Shown: positions 28,718 to 37,736 of the stretch, piece by piece | Numbering within the stretch: position 1 is the stretch's first letter | How the letters are laid out: each line of letters begins with the position of its first letter | Source of the DNA: DATJPD01 sp036394195 | GTDB taxonomy: Bacteria > Pseudomonadota > Alphaproteobacteria > CACIAM-22H2 | DNA length: 42,422 bases | NCBI GenBank assembly: GCA_036394195.1 | Contig: DASWFO010000286.1 | Span: 1 to 42,422 of the forward strand | Direction of reading: 5' to 3' | Notes under the pieces: generated by a model | Database searches by the model: none | What the model was told of the DNA's origin: nothing | The model's input: the letters and a program-made list of their open reading frames with translations, nothing else | Translations under genes and position numbers: made by a program

Positions 28718-30088
28718 ATGGCGCGAGATCGCGCGGGCCCGCTTCGGCGGCGTCGCATGGCGGATCAGAAGAGGTCTCGGGGGTGGCATGGATGGGCGAG
28801 CCGGATCGACGCGCGTGCGCCGCATGAGGCGGCCGTGAGCACCGTGTCCCAGGCGCGGCGGCGGTTCAGCCACGCGGAGCTCCACAAGGTCATCGAGCTT
28901 CATCATCGCTTCCGCAGCGGGCGGTCCGGCGGCGTCCGGGCACTGCTCGCATTCGCCGATCTCTCCGGCCTCGCCATGGCCGGCTGCAATCTGTCGGAAG
29001 CCGACTTGAGCGGCGCCAGCTTGCGCGGCGCGAACCTCTCCGAATGCAATCTCGACCGGGTGACGCTGTTCGGCGCCGACCTGCGCGATGCCGACCTGGA
29101 AGGCGCCACACTGATCGCCGCCAACCTTCGCGGCGCCTGCCTGCGCGGCGCCAACTTGACCCGCGCGAATCTGTTCAAGGCCGATCTTCGCGACGGCTCC
29201 ATCGCGCGGGCCGACATGGGCGGCAATCTTCACATGATGGCCATCAAGGCCGGCCCCGCAGAAATGCAGGAGGCCCGCCTCGTCAACGCAAACCTGACCG
29301 ACGCGGACATGAGCGGAGTCATCGCGACGCAAACCGACTTCACGGATGCGATCATGCGGGGCGCCAAGCTCACCCGCGCCAACCTACAGAACGCGAAACT
29401 GGCTGGCGTCAACCTCGAGGGCGCCGATCTGTCCGCGACCAACATGCGTGGCGCCGATTTGGAGGGAGCGGTGCTGACCGGTGCCAAGACCGATCTCGCC
29501 GACTTCTACGGCGCGACGCTGAAAGACATCCTGACCGACAAGCCGGTCGGAAAGACGCTCGACGCCCTCGGCATGCCGCTCGACGAGCTCGTTGGCCTGC
29601 ATCTCGAATGGGTAAATACCGGCGGCAAGCGCGGCAGGGCAGCCGACCTCAGCGAGTGCGATCTGCGCAAGGGTCCATCCCTCATGCGCGCCAACCTCAC
29701 CGCGCTGCGCGCCGAGAAAGCGACCTTCTACGGCCTCGACCTCGAGGGAGCGATGCTGCAGGGTGCGAAGCTCATGGGCGCCGACCTGCGCACCTGCCGC
29801 CTTGCCGCCGCCGACATGCGGGGGGCGCAGCTCCAGGGCGCCTTGCTCAATCACGCCGATATGCGCGACGCCAATCTCGACCCGCTGATCCTCAGCGACG
29901 ACCGCCTGTTCCCGACCAATCTCGAAAGCGCGCAGATCCGCTGCGCCGACCTGCGCGGGGCGCGGCTGCGCAAAGCGATCCTGCGCGGGGCCGATCTGAC
30001 CGAGGCGAATTTGTCCAACGCCGACCTCCAGGATTCCGCCCTGGAAGGGGCCAAGATGACCTTGCGACCCACCAAGAAGGCGAGCTAA
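28718..30088 (+). CDS. Pentapeptide-repeat protein
   Basis: 456 residues from the ATG at 28718 (GGAGTGAG upstream). A basic N-terminal part (1-60) and a helix (SHAELHKVIELHHRFRSG) precede dozens of A(D/N)LXX repeats, which form a right-handed square beta helix. The repeats are split by an unrelated segment (about 268-330: FYGATLKDILTDKPVGKTLDALGMPLDELVGLHLEWVNTGG). There is no signal peptide or membrane helix. The function of such proteins is usually unknown; some mimic DNA and protect gyrase, but the acidic pattern typical of those is not evident here. It converges with the cyclase gene, 11 bp between stops. Confidence 0.9.
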   Translation: MARDRAGPLRRRRMADQKRSRGWHGWASRIDARAPHEAAVSTVSQARRRFSHAELHKVIELHHRFRSGRSGGVRALLAFADLSGLAMAGCNLSEADLSGASLRGANLSECNLDRVTLFGADLRDADLEGATLIAANLRGACLRGANLTRANLFKADLRDGSIARADMGGNLHMMAIKAGPAEMQEARLVNANLTDADMSGVIATQTDFTDAIMRGAKLTRANLQNAKLAGVNLEGADLSATNMRGADLEGAVLTGAKTDLADFYGATLKDILTDKPVGKTLDALGMPLDELVGLHLEWVNTGGKRGRAADLSECDLRKGPSLMRANLTALRAEKATFYGLDLEGAMLQGAKLMGADLRTCRLAAADMRGAQLQGALLNHADMRDANLDPLILSDDRLFPTNLESAQIRCADLRGARLRKAILRGADLTEANLSNADLQDSALEGAKMTLRPTKKAS

Positions 30089-30099
30089 CGCACCGCCCT

Positions 30100-31272
30100 C
30101 TAGCTGGTCGCTTTTTGGATGACTCTGGGGCCATCCGCCGGCAGGGGAATTTCGTAGACCGCCGGTTTCGCTTCGAACGTGGCGAGCTGCTCCGGCCGCA
30201 GGCCCAGCTCGATCGGCTCGGCGTCCTCGCGCTTGGCCTTGCCGCGAAGGTTGAACACCTCGTGGTGGTAGCCGTGTTTGTCTTCGATCACGTATTTCAC
30301 GGCCGGGTAGGTCTTGCCGCCGATGGTCCCGCTCGTCACCAGCGAGCGGATCTCCTGTATCGCGTGCTCGCCGATGACCGTCCCGGTCAACCGCGAGAAG
30401 AGCTTGTCCGCGCGCGCGATGAACAGCAGCGGGTCCAGCATCGTCGTCACCGGATCGAGCGGGCGCTGGAAATTGCCGACCAGGATCTGTTCCGCCTGCG
30501 CCTTGCTGATCATACGAGCGAGCGTGATCGTCACGTCGCCGACGATATACTCGAAGCCGCGCGGCTTGGTCCCCTCCACCTGGTGGTAGGAATAGTGCGA
30601 CCCGACGCTGAAGCAGGCACGCAGCCGCGGCACCAGCTTGCTGGTCTCGCCGGCGGCGTGCCGGGCGAGTGCGTTGTCGACCAGGATCAGCAGCAAGGTG
30701 GCGTAGGTTCGTAAGTCCGCTTCCAGCCCGCGCGCCCGGTTCCAAACGTAGAAGCCGTCACCGACCGTCGAGCGCGCCAGCTCGATCTCGAAGCCTGCAT
30801 CGCCCATCTTCTTCGCCGCGTTATTGATGCTGTATTCGAGCGAATTCAGCTGCGCCACCTGCTCAATCGGCTCGACCTTCGAGAACCCGACGATGTCGAA
30901 CAAGATCACCGCGCGGTACTCGGTCTGTACGATCGAGTAGCGCCGGATCACGCTATCGATCGCTTCGGGATCCACCTCGCCTTTCGCCCGATCGGTACCG
31001 ATCTTGAACGGAAGCGAGAGCGACAGCGGCCTGGCCTTCAGATTCTTGCAGGTCTCCTCGAACGTGCGCGCATCCATCATCCGGCGGCCGTGCAGCATGC
31101 GCGGGGTCGCCGTCGCCTGCCCCAGCACGCGATAGCAAGGTGCCAGGCAGACCTGGAGTCCCGAGGCGTCGGCCATCCAGCCGACGACCATGTTCTTGCC
31201 GAGCTTCCACGAATTATGGACCGCGATGTCAACTTCGCGCAGTCCTTCCCGAATTTGATCGAGATCGACCAT
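30100..31272 (-). CDS. Class III adenylate/guanylate cyclase
   Basis: 390 residues. An N-terminal region (1-115) with the hydrophobic spot VVGWMADASGLQVCLAPCYRV is unassigned. The cyclase domain runs from about 118: YRAVILFDIVGFSKVEPIEQ (metal Asp126) and ELARSTVGDGFYVWNRA (second metal Asp172), with a long insertion before VPRLRACFSVGSHYSYHQVEG and EYIVGDVTITLARMISKAQAEQILVG. The C-terminal 100 residues (SGTIGGKTYPAVKYVIEDKHGYHHEVFNL...) form a separate beta-rich part. It is soluble, so the signal sensed is unknown. Substrate choice between ATP and GTP cannot be read safely. Confidence 0.82.
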   Translation of the reverse strand: MVDLDQIREGLREVDIAVHNSWKLGKNMVVGWMADASGLQVCLAPCYRVLGQATATPRMLHGRRMMDARTFEETCKNLKARPLSLSLPFKIGTDRAKGEVDPEAIDSVIRRYSIVQTEYRAVILFDIVGFSKVEPIEQVAQLNSLEYSINNAAKKMGDAGFEIELARSTVGDGFYVWNRARGLEADLRTYATLLLILVDNALARHAAGETSKLVPRLRACFSVGSHYSYHQVEGTKPRGFEYIVGDVTITLARMISKAQAEQILVGNFQRPLDPVTTMLDPLLFIARADKLFSRLTGTVIGEHAIQEIRSLVTSGTIGGKTYPAVKYVIEDKHGYHHEVFNLRGKAKREDAEPIELGLRPEQLATFEAKPAVYEIPLPADGPRVIQKATS

Positions 31273-31351
31273 GCCGCCCCGACTTTATTCTTCAGGCCAC
31301 CTTATGCCCCGCCCGGAGCGGGAACACCAGTGACCCCCGTCACTCGGCTTA

Positions 31352-31531
31352 TCAGCGGTCGGTTAATTTTTTGCTGTCGATCTCGGCCCCGGCCCGGGCG
31401 GCCTCCGCCGTCTCATGGTCCCGCTCCGCCTTGGGCCGGCCGAATTTCGCCCGGTTGGCCGCCGCGGCGGCTTCCGCCTCTTTCCGGCCCCGCTGCTTAC
31501 GGCGCTGGCGCAGGTTGATGACGGCGGCCAT
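31352..31531 (-). CDS. DUF4169 family small protein
   Basis: 59 residues: MAAVINLRQRRKQRGRKEAE, then an Ala run, NRAKFGRPKAERDHETAEAARAGAEIDSKKL. This is the standard DUF4169 pattern (basic start VNLRRARK, NRAKFGR, Asp/Glu-rich helix), a small helical protein widespread in alphaproteobacteria with unknown role. It begins three bases after the stop of the CoA-transferase B subunit and is probably co-transcribed with it. The 79 bp between its stop and the cyclase gene (31273-31351) holds nothing clear. Confidence 0.85.
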   Translation of the reverse strand: MAAVINLRQRRKQRGRKEAEAAAAANRAKFGRPKAERDHETAEAARAGAEIDSKKLTDR

Positions 31532-31534
31532 GGA

Positions 31535-32269
31535 TCACGCCGCGCGGCGATCGAACAGCGCTGTGGCAAACCGCGGATAGGTCTCCGCGATCTCCTCGGC
31601 AATACGCCCATCCAGCAGCCGCAGATCGCCGTCGTCCGGCGGTGCGGTGGTTGGCACCTCGGTGGGCACATCATAGTCGAAGCCGGTATTAGCGCGCACG
31701 CTCTCGGCCGTCTCGCCGGGATGCACGCTGGCCAGCCGGAAGCGGCGGCGATCGCGGTCGAACGCAAATACGCACCGCCCGGTGACCAGCACATGCGGGC
31801 CACCCGGCCGATACACGCCGGGCGGGCTGACGCCCGGGGCGCTTATGAAATCCACCTTCGGCACCAGGACCCGCGGCGTGTGCTCTTCCCGGAACAGGAT
31901 GACGCGAGGGATCATGAAATACAGGTACGCCGAACCGAACGAGCCGGGAAAGCGCTGCTGCCAGCGCGGATAGGCACCGATGCCGACGAGGTTCAGGTTC
32001 GCCTCGCCGTCGATCTGGCCACCGCCCAGAAAGAAGGCGTCGATCCGCCCTTGCGCCGCACAGTCGAACAGCTCGCGTCCACCATCGGTGAACTCGTTGT
32101 GCCGCAGCGATCCCAGCATGAGGACGCGGACGGCTCCGCCGGATTTTGCCCGGGCCAGCAGCGAGGCCGCCCCCGGGATGGGAGACGAATTGCCGACCGC
32201 CACCGTCCGGCAGCCTTGGAGCAGGCGCGCGATCGTGGCGATCAGCAGCTTGGTGCGCTGGATATCCAT
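31535..32269 (-). CDS. CoA-transferase beta subunit (GctB/IpdB-like)
   Basis: 244-residue small subunit of a family I CoA-transferase. TVAVGNSSPIPGAASLLARAKSGGAVRVLMLGSL, FFLGGGQIDGEANLNLVGIGAYP, GSFGSAYLYFMIPRVILFREEH and FISAPGVSPPGVYRPGGPHVLVTGRCVF follow the family. The catalytic glutamate of classical members cannot be placed with confidence (LRHNEFTDGG is at the expected region), and the IpdAB branch lacks it and acts as a hydrolase in ring cleavage. The ATG follows the alpha-subunit TAG directly. Substrate unknown. Confidence 0.82.
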   Translation of the reverse strand: MDIQRTKLLIATIARLLQGCRTVAVGNSSPIPGAASLLARAKSGGAVRVLMLGSLRHNEFTDGGRELFDCAAQGRIDAFFLGGGQIDGEANLNLVGIGAYPRWQQRFPGSFGSAYLYFMIPRVILFREEHTPRVLVPKVDFISAPGVSPPGVYRPGGPHVLVTGRCVFAFDRDRRRFRLASVHPGETAESVRANTGFDYDVPTEVPTTAPPDDGDLRLLDGRIAEEIAETYPRFATALFDRRAA

Positions 32270-33085
32270 CTAGGCGGCGGCAGGCCTTGTGTTGAGAAAA
32301 CCGTCGAGCCACGCGCGGAAACCGGCCTCGGTCCGCGCCGCCTCGGCATAGCGCAGCTGCTCGGCGTCGTCGGCCGGGTATGCATCGGGCAACGCCAGCG
32401 GCCAGGCGCCGCGCGGCGCTGCGGCAATGGCCTCGACATAGAGGCCCGGGATCACCCCGGCGGCGGCCACTTCATCGTCGAGCAGCGAGCCATCGACGAT
32501 CTCCTCGACGGTGACCAAGCTGCGTTCTGCCGCATGCGCCATCGTGACCAACTCGCGGCGGCGACCGATCCAGACATTGCCCTGGCGATCGGCTTTGGCC
32601 GCATGGAACAGGGCGATGTCGGGCCTGATCGCCGGCAGGAAGACGATCGGGTCGCCGGCGGCGAACGGATTCTCGCCGACCTTCCAGTCGGCGCGATTGC
32701 GCATGATATCGGTGCCGATCAGGCCGCGCAGCGGCATGAACGGTACGCCCTTCTCGCTCGCCTGCAGCGCCGCATGGACGGCCGGGCACGTCGTGTCGCG
32801 CATCCGCAAGGTCCCGCTGCGGATCGCGGCGGTAAAACGCGGCGCCAGGCCGAATTCACCGAGCGTCACCGCCGCGGCCTCAAGCTCGGCAACACAGCTG
32901 GCCCCGATCAGGACATCCGCTTGCAGACCCGAGGTCGGCACGGCGATCAGACGCAGGTCTTTGGCGTCCCGCCGCACCAGCGCGCGTGTCGCGGCCATGG
33001 GAACGCCGCTGTAATCCGGCGGGATCGCCACCAGCAGCCCCGGAGCGATGCGCGCCGCCAGCTGATCGAGCGAGATCACGTCCAT
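32270..33085 (-). CDS. CoA-transferase alpha subunit (GctA/IpdA-like)
   Basis: 271-residue partner of the beta subunit. Recognisable stretches are LLVAIPPDYSGVPMAATRALVRRDAKDLRLIAVPTSGLQADVLIGASCVAELEAAAV, GLAPRFTAAIRSG, PFMPLRGLIGTDI and IVFLPAIRPDIALFHAAKADRQGNVWIGRR, typical of GctA-like large subunits. It is the first gene of a run ending in DUF4169. In alphaproteobacteria such pairs act in aromatic, steroid or dicarboxylate degradation; nothing here decides. The 240-bp gap to the response regulator holds its promoter. Confidence 0.84.
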   Translation of the reverse strand: MDVISLDQLAARIAPGLLVAIPPDYSGVPMAATRALVRRDAKDLRLIAVPTSGLQADVLIGASCVAELEAAAVTLGEFGLAPRFTAAIRSGTLRMRDTTCPAVHAALQASEKGVPFMPLRGLIGTDIMRNRADWKVGENPFAAGDPIVFLPAIRPDIALFHAAKADRQGNVWIGRRRELVTMAHAAERSLVTVEEIVDGSLLDDEVAAAGVIPGLYVEAIAAAPRGAWPLALPDAYPADDAEQLRYAEAARTEAGFRAWLDGFLNTRPAAA

Positions 33086-33325
33086 GGCGCGATCATAAGC
33101 CGATTGCCGACGCGATTCGAGGGGCTCCTCCCACAGAATACCGGCCGACCTCGGTAGTCTCCGGGATCGAATTGGGGGTTTGTGCGGTTTTCCGGCTGGG
33201 CGGCCCCTGTTAGCTTCGATGCGCGTCGGGAAATCCTAACAGCCCATCTCATTCCAACTGCGCTCGGCGGGCGGCGCAATTCACGTCGCATATTATCTCG
33301 CAACGCTGATCAAGGGGAGGCGGAC

Positions 33326-33847
33326 ATGGCGAGCGTTCTGCTGGTTGAGGATCGGGACGACGTGCGCGAGCTCATACGCGATACGATTCAGACCGCGGGT
33401 TACCCGCTCGACTGCGCGTCGAGCTGGGCCGACGGATGGCGCATGTTGGCTCAAAAGAAGCATGATGTCGTTGTCGCCGATGTGCGGCTGCCGGACGGGT
33501 CGGGGCGCGATCTGGCCCGGCGCGCGGTCGGACTTGGCAAGAAGGCGGTCCTGATCACCGGCCATCCGAACGAGGTGCGGCGCGCTCGCCCGGATATCAT
33601 CTACCTGCGCAAGCCGTTCCTCATGCGGACGCTGTTGAGAGCGATCGAACAGCATGTCGGCCTTCCGCCCCTTCCCCTCGAAGCACCCGTGCTGGTCTCG
33701 CCGCCCGCCGCCGACGCCGGGCCGACCGCATTATCGGCGCTGTCCCTGGCCGCGTTGCCCCTGACCGAGGCCGCGCCGATTTTGTTCGCCGCGGACGACG
33801 ATCCGCTCGCGGTCGATCCGCTGCCGGCACCGCCACGTTTGCAATAA
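33326..33847 (+). CDS. Single-domain response regulator with Ala/Pro-rich tail
   Basis: 173 residues from the ATG at 33326 (AAGGGGAGG upstream); the frame is open further up without a ribosome site. The receiver domain (1-115) has SVLLVEDRDD (acidic pair), VVVADVRLPDGSGRD (phospho-acceptor Asp52), LITGHP (Thr78) and YLRKPF (Lys96), all intact. There is no DNA-binding output domain; the last 60 residues are low-complexity Ala/Pro/Leu. No histidine kinase is nearby, so it may relay phosphate to an unlinked partner. The 3' 227 bp overlap the DNA ligase frame on the other strand. Confidence 0.88.
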   Translation: MASVLLVEDRDDVRELIRDTIQTAGYPLDCASSWADGWRMLAQKKHDVVVADVRLPDGSGRDLARRAVGLGKKAVLITGHPNEVRRARPDIIYLRKPFLMRTLLRAIEQHVGLPPLPLEAPVLVSPPAADAGPTALSALSLAALPLTEAAPILFAADDDPLAVDPLPAPPRLQ

Positions 33848-34892
33848 ACCGCTCCGGCCGCGCCTCGCGGCCGATCTGTTCGAAGGTGCACTGCGCCGGC
33901 GACTTGTCCGGCCGCCAGCGCATCAGGCGTGTGCCGTGCCGGAAACGGTCGCCGGTGACGTGATCGTAGCAGACCTCGACGACAAGCTCCGGCCGGAGCG
34001 GCGTCCATTGCGTCGACCGTTCGGTGCTCCAGCGGCTGGGACCGCCGGGCGCATTGCCGGTGAATCCGGGCGGCTCGGCCAGGGCCTCGAGCCGCTTGGT
34101 TAGCGCCTTTCGGTCGGCATTGCGAATGGTCGACGTGAAGCCGACATGGTCGAGCTTGCCATCGCGGTTGTGAAGGCCGAGCAGTAACGAGCCGACCCCT
34201 TTGCCACCCTGTTCGTAGCGGAACCCACCGACCACGCAGTCGGCCGTCCTCAGCCGCTTGACCTTCAGCATCGCACGCTCGCCCGGGATATACGGTCCGT
34301 CGAGGCGCTTCGCGATCACGCCGTCGAGCGATCCGCCGGCTTCGTCCAGCCACCGCTTCGCCTCGCGGGCGTTCCGGGTATACGGCGTCAGCCGGAGCGG
34401 CCCCGGGTCCTTGAGGGACGCGTAGAATTCCTCGAGGCCGGCACGACGTTCGATGAACGGCGCGTCCACCAGGCTGCCGCCCGTCGGGCCCAGCAGGCAA
34501 TCGAACAGGATGTAAATGGCCGGTGTTTCCGCCGACAGCTTGCGGATGCGGCTTTCCGCCGGATGCAGGCGCATCTGCAGCGCATCGAATGACAGGGTGT
34601 CGCCCTGCGGCACGGCGAGCTCGCCGTCGACCACGAAGCGGCGGGCCGGCAGCGCCCGGAGGGATGCGACCATTTCCGGAAAATAGCGCGACAGCGACTT
34701 TCCCGATTTCGCCCGCAGCTCCACCGCGTCGCCGGCGCGGAACGCAAGACACCGGAACCCGTCCCATTTCGGCTCGAATTGCCAGTCGGGCCCATCCGGC
34801 AGCTTGTCGACCAGCTTCGATTCCATTGGCTGGATGTCGAGCGGCACCGGAAGCGCCGCCAAGCCGCCCTGTGCCGCCTTGCCCTTCGTCAT
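33621..34892 (-). CDS. ATP-dependent DNA ligase (LigC/LigD ligase-domain type)
   Basis: 423 residues. QFEPKWDGFRCLAFRAGD carries the adenylated Lys42 (KWDG). Then come LRAKSGKSLSRYFPEM, FVVDGELAVPQ (motif III), SLDGVIAKRLDGPYIPGER (motif IV), and MLKVKRLRTADCVVGGFRY (motif V); the OB-fold part has STIRNADRKAL and RPELVVEVCYDHVTGDRFRHGTRLMRWRPDKSP. Normal relatives are about 350 long and end soon after the RWRPDK segment. The extra 70 or so residues are Arg/Ala-rich and antisense to the response regulator, so the natural stop may have been lost. There are no LigD nuclease or polymerase domains. It likely seals breaks in repair. Confidence 0.88.
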   Translation of the reverse strand: MTKGKAAQGGLAALPVPLDIQPMESKLVDKLPDGPDWQFEPKWDGFRCLAFRAGDAVELRAKSGKSLSRYFPEMVASLRALPARRFVVDGELAVPQGDTLSFDALQMRLHPAESRIRKLSAETPAIYILFDCLLGPTGGSLVDAPFIERRAGLEEFYASLKDPGPLRLTPYTRNAREAKRWLDEAGGSLDGVIAKRLDGPYIPGERAMLKVKRLRTADCVVGGFRYEQGGKGVGSLLLGLHNRDGKLDHVGFTSTIRNADRKALTKRLEALAEPPGFTGNAPGGPSRWSTERSTQWTPLRPELVVEVCYDHVTGDRFRHGTRLMRWRPDKSPAQCTFEQIGREARPERFIANVAVPAADRPRADRRPRRTKSARPRSGATRPGTAPIMRSARRRRRAARPARVLRGEGAEGRHAVRSLSTASA

Positions 34893-34932
34893 GCCGAACT
34901 AACGCAAAGCGTGGCCTCGCGTTCCGAGCTCG

Positions 34933-36651
34933 TCAGGAGCTCAGCCGCACCCCGCCCCCGAAGCCCGGCAGCCGGTTTGCCAGCACCACGATCGCGAACG
35001 TGATGATCAGCATGGTCAGGCCGAGCACCGATATCGCGCCGAGGTCGCCGCTTTCGTTCAAGTCGTAGATTACGACCGAGATCACCTTCGTATCGGCGGT
35101 GAACAGCATGATCGCCGCCGAAAGCTCGCGGATCACGCCGATGAAAATAAAGCACCAGCTGGCGATCACGCCGGTGCGCAGCAGCGGTGCCGTGACGTCG
35201 CGGAGGGCCCGCAGCCGCGTCGCTCCGAGGATGCGGCTCGCATCTTCCAGCTCAGGATGGACGGCGCGGAACGCCGACTGCAGCTGTTGATAGGCGGCGG
35301 GCAGCTGGATGGTGAGGAACGCCAGAAACAGGATCCACAGCGTGCCGTAGAGGATCAGCGGCGGCCGCGTGTAGGCGAGAAACAGCCCGACGCCGAGCAC
35401 GATCCCCGGGACGGCCACCGGTGCAGTGGCCAGAAAATTGAGCACGCGGTGGCCGGGAATCGCCTCGCGCGCGGTCAGATACCCGATAACCAGCGCCAGC
35501 AGTGTTCCGGCCGTCGCAGTCAGAACGCCCAACAGGAACGTGTTCCACATCGCCAGCCGCGTCTGCGAGAACTCCAGGAACACGAACTCGACGTTGTGGA
35601 GCGTCAGCGCCGCGAGGCTTAGCGGCTGCGTGGGAAAGCGCGAGAACGCCGCCTTCAGCAGTGCGCCATAGGGCAGGAACACCGGATTCAGCAGCACGAT
35701 GAAAGCGAGCCCCAGCGTCACCCAGCGGAACGCGCCAAGACGCACGAGGCGCGGATTGCCGCTTCTGCCGCCCACGACCGAATAGCCGCGTCGCCCCAGA
35801 ATCGCATGCTGGGCGCGCAACAGCACGACCGTCAGTACCAGGAGCGGCATGGCGGCCGCTGCGGCGAGCCCGGGCTTCGGCGGATACTGAAACAGGCTCC
35901 AGATTTTCGTGGTCAGGACGTGGAAGCCGGCCGGCAAGGCCAGGATGGCCGGCGAGCCGAACAAGGTGATCGCCTGCAGGAACGCCACCAACGCACCGGC
36001 CAGCACGGCCGGCATCGCCAGCGGGATGGTGATCCGGCGCGCCGTGTCCCACATCCCGCCCCCCAGCATCGCCGAGGCGTCCTCGAGATCGCCGGGAATG
36101 CGGTCCAGCGCGTTGGCGACAAGCACGAACACGTAGGGAAACGTGTAGCAGGCCATCACGAAGATCACGCCGGGCACCGAGTAGATATTGAACAGGTGCT
36201 CGTCGGCGTCGGCGCCGGTCAACCCACGATACCATTGATTCAGCAGCCCGCTGTTGGGTGCCGCCAGCAGTTCCCAGGCGATGGCGCCGAGAAACGGCGG
36301 CGTCACCAGCGAGGCCATCACCAGCATGCGGACGACGCCCCGCATCGGCATGTCGGTGCGCGCGACCAGCCAACCCATCGGAGCCGCGACCAGGCAGCAG
36401 AGGATCGCGACCGAAGTCGAAATCAGGATCGTCAGCAGCAGCGGATCGAGGAACGTCGGGTCGGTGAACAGCTGAATGAAATTGCCGGCCGTGAGCGCGC
36501 CGGCATTGTCGGTCACGCTGTAATAGAGCAGCCAGCCCAGCGGCAGAAAAATCAGCAGGCAGAGAAGCGCCGCAAACGCGAGCAGGACCGGCGTCGAGAG
36601 GTCGAAGCCGGTCCGCTTGCGGTTTTCGGCCGCCGCGGCGGTCGTGCTCAT
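34933..36651 (-). CDS. ABC permease with two BPD domains (FbpB/ThiP type)
   Basis: 572-residue inner-membrane protein with about twelve membrane segments, in two halves each with an EAA-type loop (LEDASAMLGGGMWDTARRITIPLAMPAVLAG near 215-245; LEDASRILGATRLRALRDVTAPLL near 475-500). This internal duplication is typical of Fe(III), thiamine and phosphonate importers. The start is the ATG at 36651, overlapping the binding-protein stop (ATGA); the frame is open to 37176 without meaning. With the ATPase and binding protein it completes an importer. Confidence 0.92.
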   Translation of the reverse strand: MSTTAAAAENRKRTGFDLSTPVLLAFAALLCLLIFLPLGWLLYYSVTDNAGALTAGNFIQLFTDPTFLDPLLLTILISTSVAILCCLVAAPMGWLVARTDMPMRGVVRMLVMASLVTPPFLGAIAWELLAAPNSGLLNQWYRGLTGADADEHLFNIYSVPGVIFVMACYTFPYVFVLVANALDRIPGDLEDASAMLGGGMWDTARRITIPLAMPAVLAGALVAFLQAITLFGSPAILALPAGFHVLTTKIWSLFQYPPKPGLAAAAAMPLLVLTVVLLRAQHAILGRRGYSVVGGRSGNPRLVRLGAFRWVTLGLAFIVLLNPVFLPYGALLKAAFSRFPTQPLSLAALTLHNVEFVFLEFSQTRLAMWNTFLLGVLTATAGTLLALVIGYLTAREAIPGHRVLNFLATAPVAVPGIVLGVGLFLAYTRPPLILYGTLWILFLAFLTIQLPAAYQQLQSAFRAVHPELEDASRILGATRLRALRDVTAPLLRTGVIASWCFIFIGVIRELSAAIMLFTADTKVISVVIYDLNESGDLGAISVLGLTMLIITFAIVVLANRLPGFGGGVRLSS

Positions 36652-37709
36652 GTGCCGAAATACGCGGCGTAGCGCTTTTTTATCTCTTCGACCTCGCTCA
36701 CGACGCCTTCTGGGTCGTCCTTCATGAGCTTGATCTCGCTCATCGGCTTGTGGCCCGGTTTCTCGCGGGTCTGCTTGTGGAACGAGCGGAGGTCGCCGAC
36801 GTCGATCATGAATTGCTGCGCTTCGGCCGAGTAGAGATAGCTCTGGAAGAGTCGGGCCGCGTTTGGGTTCGGCGCGTTTTTCAGCACCGCGGAGGGTCCA
36901 ACGATGAGGGGGGTCCCCTCGGTCGGGTAGACGACCTCGAGCGGCTGGCCCGCCTCCTTCAGCAGCAAGACGTTGTACTCGTTGCCGTCGGCCATCACCG
37001 CGCGCTCGCCCAGCGCGAGCTTTTTCGGCGGCTCGGTCGACGATTGGACCTGGAGCACCTTCTGCTTGCCGAGCTTTTCGAGATAGTCCCAGCCAAGGTT
37101 GCGCACGATCTGGAACGTCGCGGTTACCACCGTCCCGCTGTAGCTGGGGTGCGCCTTGACGATCTTCCCGGTCCATTTGGGATCGAGCAGGTCGCCGAAA
37201 CTTTTCGGTGCGTCCGCCGGCTTCACCAGGTTGGTGTTGTAGGCGATCGGGCTCAACGAGATGCGCCAGCTGGCATACATCCCGTCCGGATCGCGATGCT
37301 CGGACGCGTAGTTCTGTGCCACATCTTCGGGCACATAGGGTGTCAGCCAGCCGTCCCGCTTCCAGATCACGAAGTGCGCCGCATCGGTGGTGTTGATCAC
37401 GTCGGCCGCGTAGATGCGCGTGGTGTATTCCTGGCCGATGCGCTGGAAGACACGCTCGGACCCGGACCGCTCGACCCGCACCGAAATGCCGGGATAGCGC
37501 GCCTCGAACGACTTGGCGATCTTCTCCGCCACCTGCAGGTCGACCGCGGTGTAGAACGCGAGCTTGCCTTCCTTCCGTGCGGCGTCGATCAGCTGGGGCG
37601 TCACCGTGCTGACTTCCGCGGCCGAGACCACCCGGGGCATCAGGGCGTAGCCGCCCAGCCCGGCGGACAGGCGCAACAGGCCGCGCCGCGATAGTGATTT
37701 CTTCTTCAT
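36648..37709 (-). CDS. Periplasmic solute-binding protein, family 1 (Fe(III)-type)
   Basis: 353 residues from the ATG at 37709 (GGGAGGA upstream). A twin-arginine-like signal (LSRRGLLRLSAGLGG, cut near VSAAE) precedes a type II binding fold: EGKLAFYTAVDLQVAEKIAKSFEARYPGISVRVERSG, then NYASEHRDPDGMYASWRISLSPIAYNTNLV and GNEYNVLLLKEAGQPLEVVYPTEGTPLIVGPSAVLKNAPNPNAARLF. These match the FbpA/AfuA-like branch of iron-type receptors, but relatives also carry thiamine or phosphonates. Its own YNT and NEYN tyrosines are of the kind that bind Fe(III). Export by Tat would be unusual but not unknown. Confidence 0.86.
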   Translation of the reverse strand: MKKKSLSRRGLLRLSAGLGGYALMPRVVSAAEVSTVTPQLIDAARKEGKLAFYTAVDLQVAEKIAKSFEARYPGISVRVERSGSERVFQRIGQEYTTRIYAADVINTTDAAHFVIWKRDGWLTPYVPEDVAQNYASEHRDPDGMYASWRISLSPIAYNTNLVKPADAPKSFGDLLDPKWTGKIVKAHPSYSGTVVTATFQIVRNLGWDYLEKLGKQKVLQVQSSTEPPKKLALGERAVMADGNEYNVLLLKEAGQPLEVVYPTEGTPLIVGPSAVLKNAPNPNAARLFQSYLYSAEAQQFMIDVGDLRSFHKQTREKPGHKPMSEIKLMKDDPEGVVSEVEEIKKRYAAYFGT

Positions 37710-37736
37710 GCGTCCTCCCATTCGACAGGTCTTAGG

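Noticed and set aside
34933..37176. Permease frame extended to 37176
   Set aside because: The part upstream of 36651 is inside the binding-protein gene, and the ATGA overlap marks the real start.
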